64,000 nt of DNA from DASQDN01 sp963833675 (GCA_963833675.1 CAWHYW010000014.1:26589-90588); one strand, 5' to 3'; counted from the first letter of the stretch, positions 48,499-58,318 are shown. The notes: a model not told the origin generated them from the sequence alone. Program-made: numbers and translations.

Positions 48499-49908
48499 CT
48501 AACTCTGTAAGAGACGCTGCAGCACCTGGCCACCCACGTCCGTGAGCCGGAAATCGCGGCCTTGAAAACGATAGGTCAGCTTCGTATGCTCAATCCCGAG
48601 CTGATGCAGTATTGTCGCCTGAATATCGAAGACCTCAATTTTTTCCGTAGACGTGAAGCCTAGTTCGTCGGTGTTGCCGACGACATGGCCCGCTTTCACG
48701 CCGCCACCGGCCATGAAGATCGAGTAAGCGTCGATATGGTGGTTGCGGCCGGTCTTACCCTTCTCGCGAACTTCGCCCATCGGAGTGCGCCCGAATTCGC
48801 CTCCCCAAATCACAAGCGTACGGTCCAGCAGTCCACGTTGTTTCAAATCGCGGATCAACGCGGCGGTCGGCTTGTCTACCTCGCGCGTCACATCTTCCAG
48901 CGGCTTCGTTAAGTCCTGGTGATGATCCCAGTCCGTGTGATACAACTGCACGAATCGCACACCACGCTCCACCAACCTCCTGGCCAGCAGACAATTCCCC
49001 GCGAATGATCCTTTACCTGGTTCTACGCCATACATCTCCAGCGTGGCTTTGCTTTCCTTGGAGAGATCGATCAGGTCTGGCCCGCTGGTCTGCATCCGAT
49101 AGGCCATTTCATACGCGTCGATACGTGTATTGATCTCCGGGTCGCCCGATACGCGAAGTTCCAGGCGATTCAGATCGGCGATCGCATCCAGCGTCTGGCG
49201 CTGCTCGGTCGTGTCCACGCCCCGCGGAGTTGATAAATCGAGAATTGGGTCGCCGGTCGACCGAAACGGAACGCCTTGATACGATGTCGGCAGAAAGCCG
49301 CTAGACCAGAGCGCCGCTCCGCCACGTGGTCCTCGCGGACCTGACTGGAGAACTACGAAACCGGGCAGATCCTTAGAGTCGCTGCCGATGCCATAGGTAA
49401 TCCACGAACCCATGCTTGGACGCCCAGGGCGCACCGAGCCAGTGTTAGTAAACAGCTTGGCGGGTCCATGGTTGAAATTTTCTGTGGAGATACCGTGGAT
49501 CATCGCGATCTCATCGGAAACTTCACCTATGTGCGGCAAGAGATCGGAAACCCAAAGACCGCTTTTGCCACACTGTTTGAATTGGCGGCGGGTTCCCAAA
49601 AGCTTCGGCTTCTCTTTGGAGAACGTATCCATGAACGCGAAGCGCTTGCCGTTCAGGTACGAATCGGGAGTCGGCTGTGAATCCAACTTTTGCAAAACCG
49701 GCTTGTAATCGAATAGCTCAAGCTGGCTGGGACCACCGGCCATGAAGAGATAAATAACGTGATCGATCCGGGGTGGAAAGTGCGGCTTGCTCAGGAGTTC
49801 GGATCCGCCGAGCAGTGAGGCCAGCGCTACCTTTCCCACACCGACACCGCAGTCCTGAAACAATTGACGGCGTGTTCGCAATTGAAGAAGGCGGTCTTCT
49901 GGATTCAT
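48499..49908 (-). CDS. DUF1501 secreted protein
   Basis: A 469-residue exported protein with a leader containing TRRQLFQDCGVGVGKVALASLLGG. Family features are HVIYLFMAGGPSQLELFDYKP, GFVVLQSGPRGPRGGAALW, VRFVQLYHTDWDHHQDL, and VIWGGEFGRTPMGE near the C-terminus with the metal-ligand-like histidine and aspartate residues of the alkaline-phosphatase-like fold. DUF1501 proteins are nearly always encoded beside DUF1549/DUF1553 proteins, as here. The function of the pair is not known; a role in periplasmic handling of sugars or redox is proposed only from context. Confidence 0.92.
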   Translation of the reverse strand: MNPEDRLLQLRTRRQLFQDCGVGVGKVALASLLGGSELLSKPHFPPRIDHVIYLFMAGGPSQLELFDYKPVLQKLDSQPTPDSYLNGKRFAFMDTFSKEKPKLLGTRRQFKQCGKSGLWVSDLLPHIGEVSDEIAMIHGISTENFNHGPAKLFTNTGSVRPGRPSMGSWITYGIGSDSKDLPGFVVLQSGPRGPRGGAALWSSGFLPTSYQGVPFRSTGDPILDLSTPRGVDTTEQRQTLDAIADLNRLELRVSGDPEINTRIDAYEMAYRMQTSGPDLIDLSKESKATLEMYGVEPGKGSFAGNCLLARRLVERGVRFVQLYHTDWDHHQDLTKPLEDVTREVDKPTAALIRDLKQRGLLDRTLVIWGGEFGRTPMGEVREKGKTGRNHHIDAYSIFMAGGGVKAGHVVGNTDELGFTSTEKIEVFDIQATILHQLGIEHTKLTYRFQGRDFRLTDVGGQVLQRLLQS

Positions 49909-49917
49909 TCCAATCTC

Positions 49918-52218
49918 CTATGGCCTCGTCAAAAATTCATCCACATTGAGGAGCACACGTGAGACCGCAGTCCACACCGCCGGCTCATCTTCCTTCGAAT
50001 CGCGTCGCGTGCGAACAAAACGCATCAGTCGCTCCGTTTCGTCCGCGCGCGGCTCCCGGCTCATAGTCAGCAGCCAGGCATAACGGATACGCTGCGCATC
50101 ATCTGCGGGAGCTTCCTTCAACACCCTTGCGCCTAGCGCCTCGGAAAACTCGATCGCTGCCTCATCGTTCAGGGAGATCAGAGCCTGTAGCGGCGTGTTG
50201 GAACGAACGCGGCGTGTACATGTCACAGTCGCATCCGGGGCATCGAATATTAAAAGCCCTGGATAAGCGGCCGAACGCTGAAAGAATGTATATAGCGCTC
50301 GACGGTAACGGTCCGGGCCCTTAGACGTGATCCATTCCCGCTTTACCTGCGTGACGTTATTCGCGCCTGCGGGAATCGGCGGGTGGACGCTCGGTCCACC
50401 GACTTTCTCTGCGAGCAAACCACTGGCCACCAGCGCCGAGTCACGGACAATCTCGGCGTCGACACGAAATCGATTCTGCCGGGAGAGCAGGTGATTCTCC
50501 GGATCGATATTCGCGGCATCGGGACGAGCCAGCGAGGACTGACGATAAGCCGCGGATGTCACAATCAGTCGATGGATCGCTTTCTGACTCCACCCACGTT
50601 CCATGAACTCTACCGCGAGCCAATCGAGGAGTTCCGGATGCGTGGGTTTCTCGCCTTGCATGCCGAAGTCGCTCTCTGTATCGATAATCCCTTTGCCGAA
50701 ATATTTCTGCCACATGCGATTTACGGTCACACGAGCTGTTAATGGATTACGTCGATCCACCAGCCAGCGCGCGAAATCGAGCCGGTTTGGATTGGGAACG
50801 TCCAGAGGGTTCAGCACGCCCAAGACACCGGGCTTGACCACCGAGCCCTTGCGTGTGAAGTCGCCGCCCAAATGAATGTAAGAGACCCTAGGTTCGGGCA
50901 GCTCCCGAACGATCATCGTCCGCAAAAGATTCGGCCGGTTCTTCCTGTGCTCCGTCAGCTTTTTACGCAAGGCAGTCAACTCGGTATCCGATTCGCCATC
51001 GCCGGTTACCATGTCTTCGCGCTTTCGAATTGCCTCCTCGATCGCATAGACTTCCTTCTCCCAGGCTGCGAAAACTGCTTTCTCATTGTCCGAACCCATC
51101 TCGAGAAACGGCTTGTTGAAGTATTTGCGGTCGGCCTCTCTATCTACTTCGTCGACGTTGTTGAAGATGGCAAACATCTGATAGAACTCGCGCTGAGAGA
51201 TCGGATCGAACTTGTGATCGTGGCAGCGCGCACAGCCCACTGTCAGTCCAAGGAAAACAGCGCCAGTGGTTGCGACCCTGTCTGCCACGGCTTCGACACG
51301 ATATTGCTCGAAATCAATGCCGCCTTCATAGTTGCTCGGTGTATTGCGGTGAAATCCGGTGGCGATCAGTTGGTCCAGCGTGGGATTGGGCAGTAAATCG
51401 CCCGCAATCTGTTCGATGGTGAACTCATCGAACGGCATGTCCTTATTGATCGCATTGATCACCCAGTCCCGATACGGCCAGATGTCGCGGGGCGCATCGA
51501 TCGTATAGCCATCCGTATCCGCATAACGCGCCAGATCGAGCCAGTGACGGCCCCACCGCTCGCCGTAATGGGCGGATGCGAGCAGCTTATCCACAACGCG
51601 TTCATATGCGTCGTTCCGCTTGTCGTTTAGAAAGTCTTTCAACTCCTCAGGAGTCGGTGGCAAGCCCGTCAAATCGAGATGCACTCGCCTCAGCAGAATT
51701 TCGCGCGGGGCTTCCGCAGACGGCTTCAGGTTTGCGGCTTCCAATCGCGCGAGGATAAAGCGATCGATCGCATTCTTCGACCACCCCGTGTCCTTGACCG
51801 CGGGCAAGCTGGCTTTGACCGGCGATCGGAATGCCCAATAATCCGCGCCTGGACGCTTCGATTTCGCTACGCCCGCGGCCATCGGTAAACCGGACGCGAC
51901 CCATTTTTCGAGGGCAGAAATCTCTTCCGGCTTCAGCTTTCGACCGGGAGGCATCTTTAATTTCCCGGTCTGCCTCACCGCCTGGATGAGAGTGCTCTCG
52001 TCCAGATTGCCAGGTTCCACAGTTGCCCCGCGATTTCCCCCTTTTAGAACGGATTCGCGAGTTTCAAGGGAAAGACCGCTGGTCTGCGACTTCTCCGAGT
52101 GGCATGCCAGACAGTTGGCGCTGAGAATCGGCCGAATCGTCTGCTCGAAGAACGTCGTCCCTTCCTGCGCTTCAAGTGAACACAGCGAGACTATGGACAA
52201 AAGTAATACGGAACGCAC
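49918..52218 (-). CDS. DUF1549/DUF1553 protein with planctomycete cytochrome c domain
   Basis: A 766-residue exported protein of the PSD1 type. The signal peptide spans residues 1-17, and the haem motif CLACH is at residues 36-40 in a planctomycete-type cytochrome domain, followed by LKPEEISALEKWVASG. DUF1549 covers about residues 145-355 (AIDRFILARLEAANLKPS, ERWGRHWLDLARYADTDGY) with a second motif CARCHDHKFDPI. DUF1553 follows at about 455-740 (VDRRNPLTARVTVNRMWQKY). It lies nine bases before the DUF1501 start and forms its usual pair. It is probably a periplasmic redox protein; the reaction is unknown. Confidence 0.92.
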   Translation of the reverse strand: MRSVLLLSIVSLCSLEAQEGTTFFEQTIRPILSANCLACHSEKSQTSGLSLETRESVLKGGNRGATVEPGNLDESTLIQAVRQTGKLKMPPGRKLKPEEISALEKWVASGLPMAAGVAKSKRPGADYWAFRSPVKASLPAVKDTGWSKNAIDRFILARLEAANLKPSAEAPREILLRRVHLDLTGLPPTPEELKDFLNDKRNDAYERVVDKLLASAHYGERWGRHWLDLARYADTDGYTIDAPRDIWPYRDWVINAINKDMPFDEFTIEQIAGDLLPNPTLDQLIATGFHRNTPSNYEGGIDFEQYRVEAVADRVATTGAVFLGLTVGCARCHDHKFDPISQREFYQMFAIFNNVDEVDREADRKYFNKPFLEMGSDNEKAVFAAWEKEVYAIEEAIRKREDMVTGDGESDTELTALRKKLTEHRKNRPNLLRTMIVRELPEPRVSYIHLGGDFTRKGSVVKPGVLGVLNPLDVPNPNRLDFARWLVDRRNPLTARVTVNRMWQKYFGKGIIDTESDFGMQGEKPTHPELLDWLAVEFMERGWSQKAIHRLIVTSAAYRQSSLARPDAANIDPENHLLSRQNRFRVDAEIVRDSALVASGLLAEKVGGPSVHPPIPAGANNVTQVKREWITSKGPDRYRRALYTFFQRSAAYPGLLIFDAPDATVTCTRRVRSNTPLQALISLNDEAAIEFSEALGARVLKEAPADDAQRIRYAWLLTMSREPRADETERLMRFVRTRRDSKEDEPAVWTAVSRVLLNVDEFLTRP

Positions 52219-52261
52219 TATTTAGATACTAATTGAAATCGCTAGGCTGTGGGACCGTACC

Positions 52262-53593
52262 CTATTGGAAGTATGGCGATCCATCCGCGTGAAAACTGGT
52301 TCCGCGACGCCAGGGACTCGGGGGCATGCTCTTGAAAGCTTCCTCGTTGAGTTCCACGCCCCAACCCGGCTTGTTAGGAATGTCGACGTAACCGTCTTTG
52401 TTCACCATCAAGGCTTCTTTAAGAACATTCCTGCGGGCGCCCGAATCCGGAGCGCTGTACTCCAGGATGTAGAAATTTGGTGTCGATGCAGCGAAGTGCA
52501 CATTGACGACCGTGGCCAGTGGGCTCATCGGATTGTGCGGCGCAATCATCATGTATTGCGCCTCCGCCATCGCCGCGATCTTTTTCATCGTGAGAACGCC
52601 GCCGCACACGCAGATGTCCGGTTGCAGGAAATCTAGCGCCTGTCGCTCGATCAACTGCTTGAACTCGTAGATCCCATAGTTGGATTCACCGCTTGCGAGC
52701 GGAATGTTCACATGGTCCGAGACCTTCTTCATCGCATCGTAGTTTTCAGGGCGAACCGATTCTTCCATCCACATCGGATTGAAAGGTTCTAACGCACGCC
52801 CAAGGCGTATTGCGCGTTCCGCTTCGAAGAACTTGGCGTGTACGTCAACACCGATATCAACGTCGGGTCCGACTGCATCGCGGACGGCTCGAACATGTTC
52901 AACGGTCTGACGAATCGTTCGGTTATATGGCATGTCTCCAGGCGCCTGGATCCCCATCTTGAGGGCGGTGTAGCCATAGGTTTCGACCATTCGTTTCGCG
53001 TTTTCGCCGGCCTGCTGCGGAGTTGCGCCACCCGTGCTCTGGTACACGCGGACCTTGTTTCGTACTCGCCCGCCAAGTAGCGCCCAGACTGGAACGCCGG
53101 CTGATTTCCCGGCAATATCCCACAATGCATGCTCGATCCCGCTTATGGCCGAGTTAACAACGAGACCTCCCGGAAAACGTGTCGTGTTGTACATCACATC
53201 GAAGAGGTATTGCACATTGCGCGGATCATTGCCGACCAGCCACGACTTGAAATCTTCGATGACTTTAACTGTCGCCTCATCTGGTCCGGCGGAATAGGCC
53301 TCACCGATCCCATAGATCCCTTGATCGGTGAGGACTTTTACATAGACCCAGTTGCGTCCACCTGCGCCTACCAGAAAGGTTTTGATATCGCTGATCTTCA
53401 TTGCGGGCGTGTTCCCGATCTTTCCTTCGTTGAGTGGGAGCACGCCGCCATGTATGGGGCCTTGAGTCATCCCTCCTCCCCTTTCGCCTCGACGGCTCGG
53501 TCGCTGCCCGGAAGAGGTCGGCTCTTGACCGGCCGCCACGAAAGGTGAAGCAGCCATCAAACCGCTCTTCAGAAAGAATCTTCGTCTGTTCAT
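52262..53593 (-). CDS. Enolase-superfamily sugar-acid dehydratase, exported
   Basis: A 443-residue mandelate racemase/muconate lactonizing enzyme family protein. The barrel shows GIGEAYSAGPDEATV, LWDIAGKSAGVPVWALLGG, YTALKMGIQ, DIGVDVHAKF with the first metal ligand, WMEESVRPEN with the second, LASGESNYG with the third, and IAPHNPMSP with the catalytic histidine. This pattern is closest to galactonate- or mannonate-type dehydratases, which remove water from aldonic acids. It begins with a Tat-like leader (NRRRFFLKSGLMAASPFVAAG), and ATG 53,593 is chosen because it starts that leader. Export is unusual for the family. It lies 13 bases after the cupin gene. Confidence 0.88.
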   Translation of the reverse strand: MNRRRFFLKSGLMAASPFVAAGQEPTSSGQRPSRRGERGGGMTQGPIHGGVLPLNEGKIGNTPAMKISDIKTFLVGAGGRNWVYVKVLTDQGIYGIGEAYSAGPDEATVKVIEDFKSWLVGNDPRNVQYLFDVMYNTTRFPGGLVVNSAISGIEHALWDIAGKSAGVPVWALLGGRVRNKVRVYQSTGGATPQQAGENAKRMVETYGYTALKMGIQAPGDMPYNRTIRQTVEHVRAVRDAVGPDVDIGVDVHAKFFEAERAIRLGRALEPFNPMWMEESVRPENYDAMKKVSDHVNIPLASGESNYGIYEFKQLIERQALDFLQPDICVCGGVLTMKKIAAMAEAQYMMIAPHNPMSPLATVVNVHFAASTPNFYILEYSAPDSGARRNVLKEALMVNKDGYVDIPNKPGWGVELNEEAFKSMPPSPWRRGTSFHADGSPYFQ

Positions 53594-53606
53594 CGTTTGC
53601 TTATCC

Positions 53607-54488
53607 TCACTGCTTCCGATTCCGTGGGTATGTAGATCTGACAGCCAGGATGTGGGCTGGGTCTTGTGTACTGTTATAGAAACCAACCGTAGTGTTCAGC
53701 CGAAAGAAATAAGCATCTCCCGGCTTGGCTGAAAAACGTCCTTCAACGCCGTCCATTCCGCTGCCCGCAACCATGTCACCTGCTCCGTCCAGTAGTACGT
53801 AGATTTCTTCCTCATCGTCATGATGATGAGGGAAGTTCGTTCCACCCGGCTGAAATGTCATCAGAAAAAGGCTGGTAACCAGGTGCGCGCAGGCCAGCCG
53901 GTCTCGTTTGCTGTTTGTATCGCCCATCAACAACTGATAAACGACCGAATCAGGATGACCGCCAACCGTTTGCGTCTTGACTTCGTCAATGCTGGCGATC
54001 TGCAGCTTGGCCGGCGGCGAGGTCCCGGCCGGGACTTTGAACCCCATTACAAATAACTTTAGCGGCGAGCTCCCATTGTTGGAAAGTCCGTGCTGAACAC
54101 CGGCCGGGAGGTACATGAAATCGTTTTTCTTAATTGCCGTTGATTCGTTGGCATACCGCAAAGCGCCGGCCCCTTCAAGGATGACGTAAATCTGCTCTTC
54201 GGCAGAATAGGTCACAGGCTTACAGGAGCCTCCCGGGGCAATAGCAATCTGACCGAACCGCTGAACGCCCCTCAAAATTGTTGTAGCCGAGTCCCCAACT
54301 CCGAAGATCGGCTTATACTCGCATTCGGAAGTTGAGAGATCAGTCAATTTCGCCTCAATCTCCGGAACGTAACGATGTAAAAACGTCGGATCGACCTTTC
54401 GTGCGCCGGGGTCGGCAGCCACCAACGCGTAAGCGGAGAGGAATGCCATCATCGTGTATCTTCCGAAACAACCTGCTGAAAATCTCAT
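53607..54488 (-). CDS. Secreted two-domain cupin protein
   Basis: A 293-residue protein with a signal peptide (MRFSAGCFGRYTMMAFLSAYALVAA). Two cupin domains follow: the first has EEQIYVILEGAGALRY and DFMYLPAGVQHGL, the second NFPHHHDDEEEIYVLLDGAGD and KPGDAYFFRLN. The HHHDDEEE stretch supplies the metal-binding histidines and glutamate of the second domain, while the first lacks a clear histidine cluster. Cupins include sugar isomerases, dioxygenases and binding proteins; the activity is not readable. ATG 54,488 has an AGGAGG site (54,494-54,499) five bases before it, which sets the start. It is the first gene of the minus-strand operon. Confidence 0.85.
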   Translation of the reverse strand: MRFSAGCFGRYTMMAFLSAYALVAADPGARKVDPTFLHRYVPEIEAKLTDLSTSECEYKPIFGVGDSATTILRGVQRFGQIAIAPGGSCKPVTYSAEEQIYVILEGAGALRYANESTAIKKNDFMYLPAGVQHGLSNNGSSPLKLFVMGFKVPAGTSPPAKLQIASIDEVKTQTVGGHPDSVVYQLLMGDTNSKRDRLACAHLVTSLFLMTFQPGGTNFPHHHDDEEEIYVLLDGAGDMVAGSGMDGVEGRFSAKPGDAYFFRLNTTVGFYNSTQDPAHILAVRSTYPRNRKQ

Positions 54489-54620
54489 CTCGCCCTCCTT
54501 GCGCCGATCCTTACGACAATATGCTGTCATAAATTCATTGCTAAGGGTGACGACCATCCTTAGTCCTGGCATTCCGCATCGTCTCTGTAGTACATTTCAT
54601 AGAAAAACGCAAAAGAAAAC

Positions 54621-54938
54621 GTGACAAAGACTGGGCTTGACTCGCTAATTTCCACTTATAAGACGATTCTTGTCGAGGCGGGAATCCGTCCTCAACAGGT
54701 AGATATAACCAGGCATCTATCGCGGTCCGAAATGTTGGGCCATTGCCTCTGGGTTTTGGAACAAAAAGTAGAGCCGGTGCTCCACCGCATCGGTGGTTTC
54801 CAGGAGGCGATCCGGCTGCTTGGGTGTATCCAGGGAACGGTAATGGCTTGCGGCCTATGCACAATCGCCGAGACGCGAGAGCACGCCAATCAGGCTGGGT
54901 TGCCGACGTGGCAGCAAATCCTCGATGAAGAAAAGTAA
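54621..54938 (+). CDS. Small hypothetical protein (105 aa)
   Basis: A GTG start at 54,621 opens a 105-residue frame that I do not recognise. It reads as mostly helical, with GLDSLISTYKTILVEAGI, HCLWVLEQKVEPVLHRIGGF and a cysteine-containing stretch MACGLCTIAETREHA near the end. Residue use is ordinary for a small cytoplasmic protein and better than the overlapping minus-strand frame, which is rich in basic and low-complexity residues. It stands alone between the cupin operon and the histidine kinase gene, whose stop is 22 bases from its own, convergent. Confidence 0.55.
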   Translation: MTKTGLDSLISTYKTILVEAGIRPQQVDITRHLSRSEMLGHCLWVLEQKVEPVLHRIGGFQEAIRLLGCIQGTVMACGLCTIAETREHANQAGLPTWQQILDEEK

Positions 54939-54960
54939 TCTTCTCCACCGGAAGATCGCA

Positions 54961-56518
54961 TTATCCCGCCGGGAGAGTAAACACAAACGTGGATGACAGA
55001 CCCGGCTCGGATTCCACCCAGATTTTCCCGCCATAACCTTCAACGATCTTCTGACAAATTGCCAAGCCGATACCCGTACCGGAGTATTTTTGTCCGTGCA
55101 GCCGTTTAAAAATTCCGAAAATCTGTTTTGTGTACTGGGGCTCGATACCGATCCCATTGTCTTTAACGGATAGCTCCCAGAATTCTCCCCGCTGCTGAGC
55201 ACGGATCTCAATGTTCGGATCGCGAGCATCACAGCGATATTTGATTGCGTTTCCGATAAGGTTCTGAAGCAACTGTTGCGCATGAATATCGTGTGTCTTC
55301 ACCGAAGGCAAGGAGTCGGCTTTGATCGTGCACCGCTGATCCTGAATCTGTACTTGAAGCATACTCAGAACGCGTTCGAGTACTTCGTTCAAATCGGTCG
55401 GCTCAATTACCGCTCGATCGACTTCGCCGGTCCGAGTGTAGGCCAGGAGACCGGCGATCAACTGCTGCATTTGGCTTGCGGCCTTGGTAAGGAAACCGAT
55501 GTACTCGTCTACTCTGGCATTAAGTCCGCGCGCGAGATTCCGCTGTATCATCTGGCTATAGAGCGTAATAATACGAAGCGGTTCCTGGAGGTCGTGACTT
55601 GCTGAATATGCGAATTGCTGAAGGTCAGCGTTAGCTCTTGCAAGCTCACGCGCGCGTTCCTCGAGAGCTGCCTGGGCCAGTTCCGTTTTTGCGTGCTCTT
55701 TTCGCAGCTCAGCGAAGAGCCGGTCAATTTCGCCGGCCATTCGGTTGAAGGCGTGAGCCATCTGCGTGAGCTCGTCCTGGCCGTCCGTCGTGAGGCGATG
55801 TGAAAAGTCTCCCGCAGCGAGAGCTCTTGCTCCGACTTCAAAACTGGAGAGGGGATCTTTGATGCTGTGAGTGACCACGGTTCCCAGCAGTACGGCTATC
55901 GCAAGGCTCAGGGCTGCAGTAATCACCAGCGTGGAAATTGCGCGATCCTGCGCGGTTTCCAGATCCTGCGTTAAACGTCTGGCGAGCTTCTCCCAAGTCC
56001 TTGTCGAGTCGAGCCATCAGGGCGTCCACCACATCGTCCGTCTGATCCGCCTGGTTCAAGAGACGCGCATGAAGCGCCGGCCAGTCGCTGGTGTGCGCGA
56101 GTTCCGCGAGAGCTTCGATTCTGCCGGGAAGGCTTTCGAGCAATCCCAGGATGCTACTCACGAGCACTGTATATTGGCCGTCTTCATGGGAAAGTTCATG
56201 TAAAGCTTCCAGGATTCCCCGGGTCTGGTCATCAAAAGCCTTCAACAGACGGGTCGATTCCGCTTTGAATTCTTCAGGCGATTCCCTGTCGGCCACTCGG
56301 TGCAACTGACCCATAAGCGCGAGCAGCTCATTGTTCAGCCGGAGCACGCTACTCAATCTGCGCTCGGCGCGAGTAGTCCGGTTGGCATATGCGCTGACGT
56401 TCCGGAAATGCCAAAAGCTAAGCAGGCTGCCCAGCAACATGAGAGTGACGATGGCAGCAAAGACGATGCGGAGCCTTACAGGAATTGAGAAGCCCCGCAT
56501 GTCCCATAGCCGGTCCAT
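54961..56518 (-). CDS. HAMP-containing sensor histidine kinase, one frame break
   Basis: A roughly 519-residue membrane sensor kinase. Helix 1 is at about residues 15-35 (LRIVFAAIVTLMLLGSLLSFW), followed by a helical periplasmic domain (about 40-190), helix 2 (VITAALSLAIAVLLGTVV), HAMP (FEVGARALAAGDFSHRL), a coiled-coil, the phosphoacceptor box FAYSASHDLQEPLRI, and the ATPase domain (LLQNLIGNAIKYR, VKDNGIGIEPQY, YSGTGIGLAICQKIVEGYGG). The frame changes near 55,990. No response regulator lies in the window. It is preceded, three bases away, by a solute-binding lipoprotein gene, which suggests that the lipoprotein supplies the signal. Confidence 0.88.
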
Positions 56519-56521
56519 AGA

Positions 56522-57823
56522 TTAATCGCGAGGGCTTCCATTTCCGCCAGTGATCTCGACCAACTCGTTTTGCAGGCTCTTTAGTCCCGGGTCAATCTTG
56601 ACTTGCCCCGCTAAGATGCTATGCACCGTCTGGTAGTAGGCTTTTGAAACTTCCTTATATCTGTCACCAGTCGCCATTGATGGCCGAGCCACCCAGCTCT
56701 CCCGAGACGCATTTCGGAGCAGGCGCATTTGGGGAAGCGCATTCAGGACGGCTGCATCTTCGTAGAGATCCGTCCGCGTGGGCAGATAGTCACGCCGTAG
56801 CGCCCGTCGCTTCTGAACTTCTGCGCCGGTCAGATAACGAACCAGTGCCGCAGCTTCTTTCGTGTGTGCGGAATACCGCGAAACGGCGAGCACAAAACCG
56901 CCGACAGTCTGAGCTCTCTCCGCCGGTCCGGCGGGAAGCAACGCGATGCCGACACTCCCGGCCGGCATGGACTCGGTTAATCCTTTGAACCCGCTGCTCC
57001 AATACCGCATAAACGCCGCCAGTCCAGACCGAAAGACATTCAGCGTGTCCGATTCGGTGTAGGACAACACGCTTTTTGGTGAAATCCAGCCGATGGTCTT
57101 CCGTGCGGCCCTCAAGGCGCTGGCCGTGCGAGGATTATCAACCGACACAAAACCATCTGCTTCAACGATGTGGCCCGCTCCATAGGATGACTGCCACTCA
57201 AGGGCGTTGCAGGTCAGCCCTTCATAAGCTCCGCCCTGCCACACGTACCCCCAAGCCCCGGCTTTCCCGGCGGCCCGCTCGCCGGCTTGAATGCGAAGAG
57301 CAGCGGATTGCAGTTCGGTCCAGGTTGCCGGCGGAGCACCGTATCCGTATTTCTTCAACAGGTCGGCACGGTAATAGAGCATGCCCGCGTTCAAATAAAA
57401 GGGCAGGCTCACAATCCGGTTTGCGACGGTAACATTGTCCATGAGAGCCGGTATATGTTTTCGGTCGTCGTCGGTCAGATAAGGTGTTAAATCCAGCAGA
57501 TGCCCCTGGAGCGTGCCCGGCCAGATAACATCGATGAGAAATATATCGGGCGTAGCCGAGCGGCGCTTAAGGAGTTTGAGCATCAAATCCAGTTGCTCCG
57601 ATGACGTCCCCAGCGTTGGGATCACATCCACTTGTGTTCCCGTTTTGGCCGTAAATTCACTGAGGGCATCCTGTCGCAACTGAGCGCCGGCGTCGAGTCG
57701 TAGACCGAAGATAGTGAGCTTAACGGGAGGTGGCGCCGTTGCCGTGCGAGTACACGCCACGAACAACAGCGAGAGCGCCGGCAAAATCAGCCAGGAGATT
57801 CGCCCGAAAGGGAGAAATCGCAT
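56522..57823 (-). CDS. Extracellular solute-binding lipoprotein (ABC family 1)
   Basis: A 433-residue periplasmic binding protein. The leader ends LSLLFVAC with Cys24 as the likely lipidated residue. The fold shows KLTIFGLRLDAGAQLRQ at the N-terminus, TPDIFLIDVIWPGTLQGHL, NAGMLYYRADLLKKYG and GGFVLAVSRYS, typical of sugar-binding family 1 proteins. No ABC permease or ATPase gene neighbours it; instead it sits directly before a histidine kinase gene and after a CBM9-like gene on the same strand. It is therefore more likely to report a sugar to the kinase than to feed a transporter. ATG 57,823 is preferred to a TTG at 57,847. Confidence 0.87.
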   Translation of the reverse strand: MRFLPFGRISWLILPALSLLFVACTRTATAPPPVKLTIFGLRLDAGAQLRQDALSEFTAKTGTQVDVIPTLGTSSEQLDLMLKLLKRRSATPDIFLIDVIWPGTLQGHLLDLTPYLTDDDRKHIPALMDNVTVANRIVSLPFYLNAGMLYYRADLLKKYGYGAPPATWTELQSAALRIQAGERAAGKAGAWGYVWQGGAYEGLTCNALEWQSSYGAGHIVEADGFVSVDNPRTASALRAARKTIGWISPKSVLSYTESDTLNVFRSGLAAFMRYWSSGFKGLTESMPAGSVGIALLPAGPAERAQTVGGFVLAVSRYSAHTKEAAALVRYLTGAEVQKRRALRRDYLPTRTDLYEDAAVLNALPQMRLLRNASRESWVARPSMATGDRYKEVSKAYYQTVHSILAGQVKIDPGLKSLQNELVEITGGNGSPRD

Positions 57824-57836
57824 TACATGCCGTATT

Positions 57837-58318
57837 CTATTTGGCAAACACGAGCGTGCCGAAATGCTCGGGCACGTGATTCGGATCCCGCTTACTACCT
57901 GCGCAGGTCTGCTGCCAGCATAAAAAGTGCCGCTGTGGCTCGGCGCCCTGTCCTTCGATCCGATACAGGTTCATTCGCCAACGGGCACCTGTTGTCACCG
58001 GAGAACTGCTCACCGAAGTTAGAGGTATCCTGGCCGTCGCATACCAGACATGGGCGGACTCGTCGATGCGTGCCGCTGTCTCCAACCGGAACGCCAAGTG
58101 TGATCGATATTGCTTTTTATCCAATATCTATAGCCAAGTCATCCAGTCACCGGTAGGCGAATTTCGTATTCACGATAGTGCCGGATGTTTTGCCAATCGT
58201 CTCCAAGGAACACCTCAACCACGTCGCGATCCCATAATCCACGTCGCGGTTGGTCGTTTGGCGGGAAGAAGAGATTCAGGTGTCGTAAGGACAGATAAAA
58301 AGGAAATAGATGTCTGTA
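57837..58318 (-). CDS. CBM9-like carbohydrate-binding protein, 5' end cut at the junction, several frame breaks
   Basis: The C-terminal part of a CBM9-type beta-sandwich protein read on the minus strand. Recognisable stretches, in order, are IYFLFICPYDT, LNLFFPPNDQPRRGLWDRD, VVEVFLGDDWQNIRHYREYE, SPTGDWMDLAIDIG and RWRMNLYRIEGQG, ending EHFGTLVF. They lie in several frames with at least four breaks, near 58,275, 58,145, 58,135 and 58,115. Upstream the sequence stops resembling the family at about 58,318, where high-GC DNA begins, so the first part is missing. The next gene, the solute-binding lipoprotein, starts 13 bases after its stop and is probably co-transcribed. Confidence 0.72.

Noticed and set aside
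54541..54948. A 135-codon minus-strand frame opposite the small plus-strand gene
   Set aside because: Its product is rich in basic and proline residues and lacks structure; the plus-strand frame is more protein-like.
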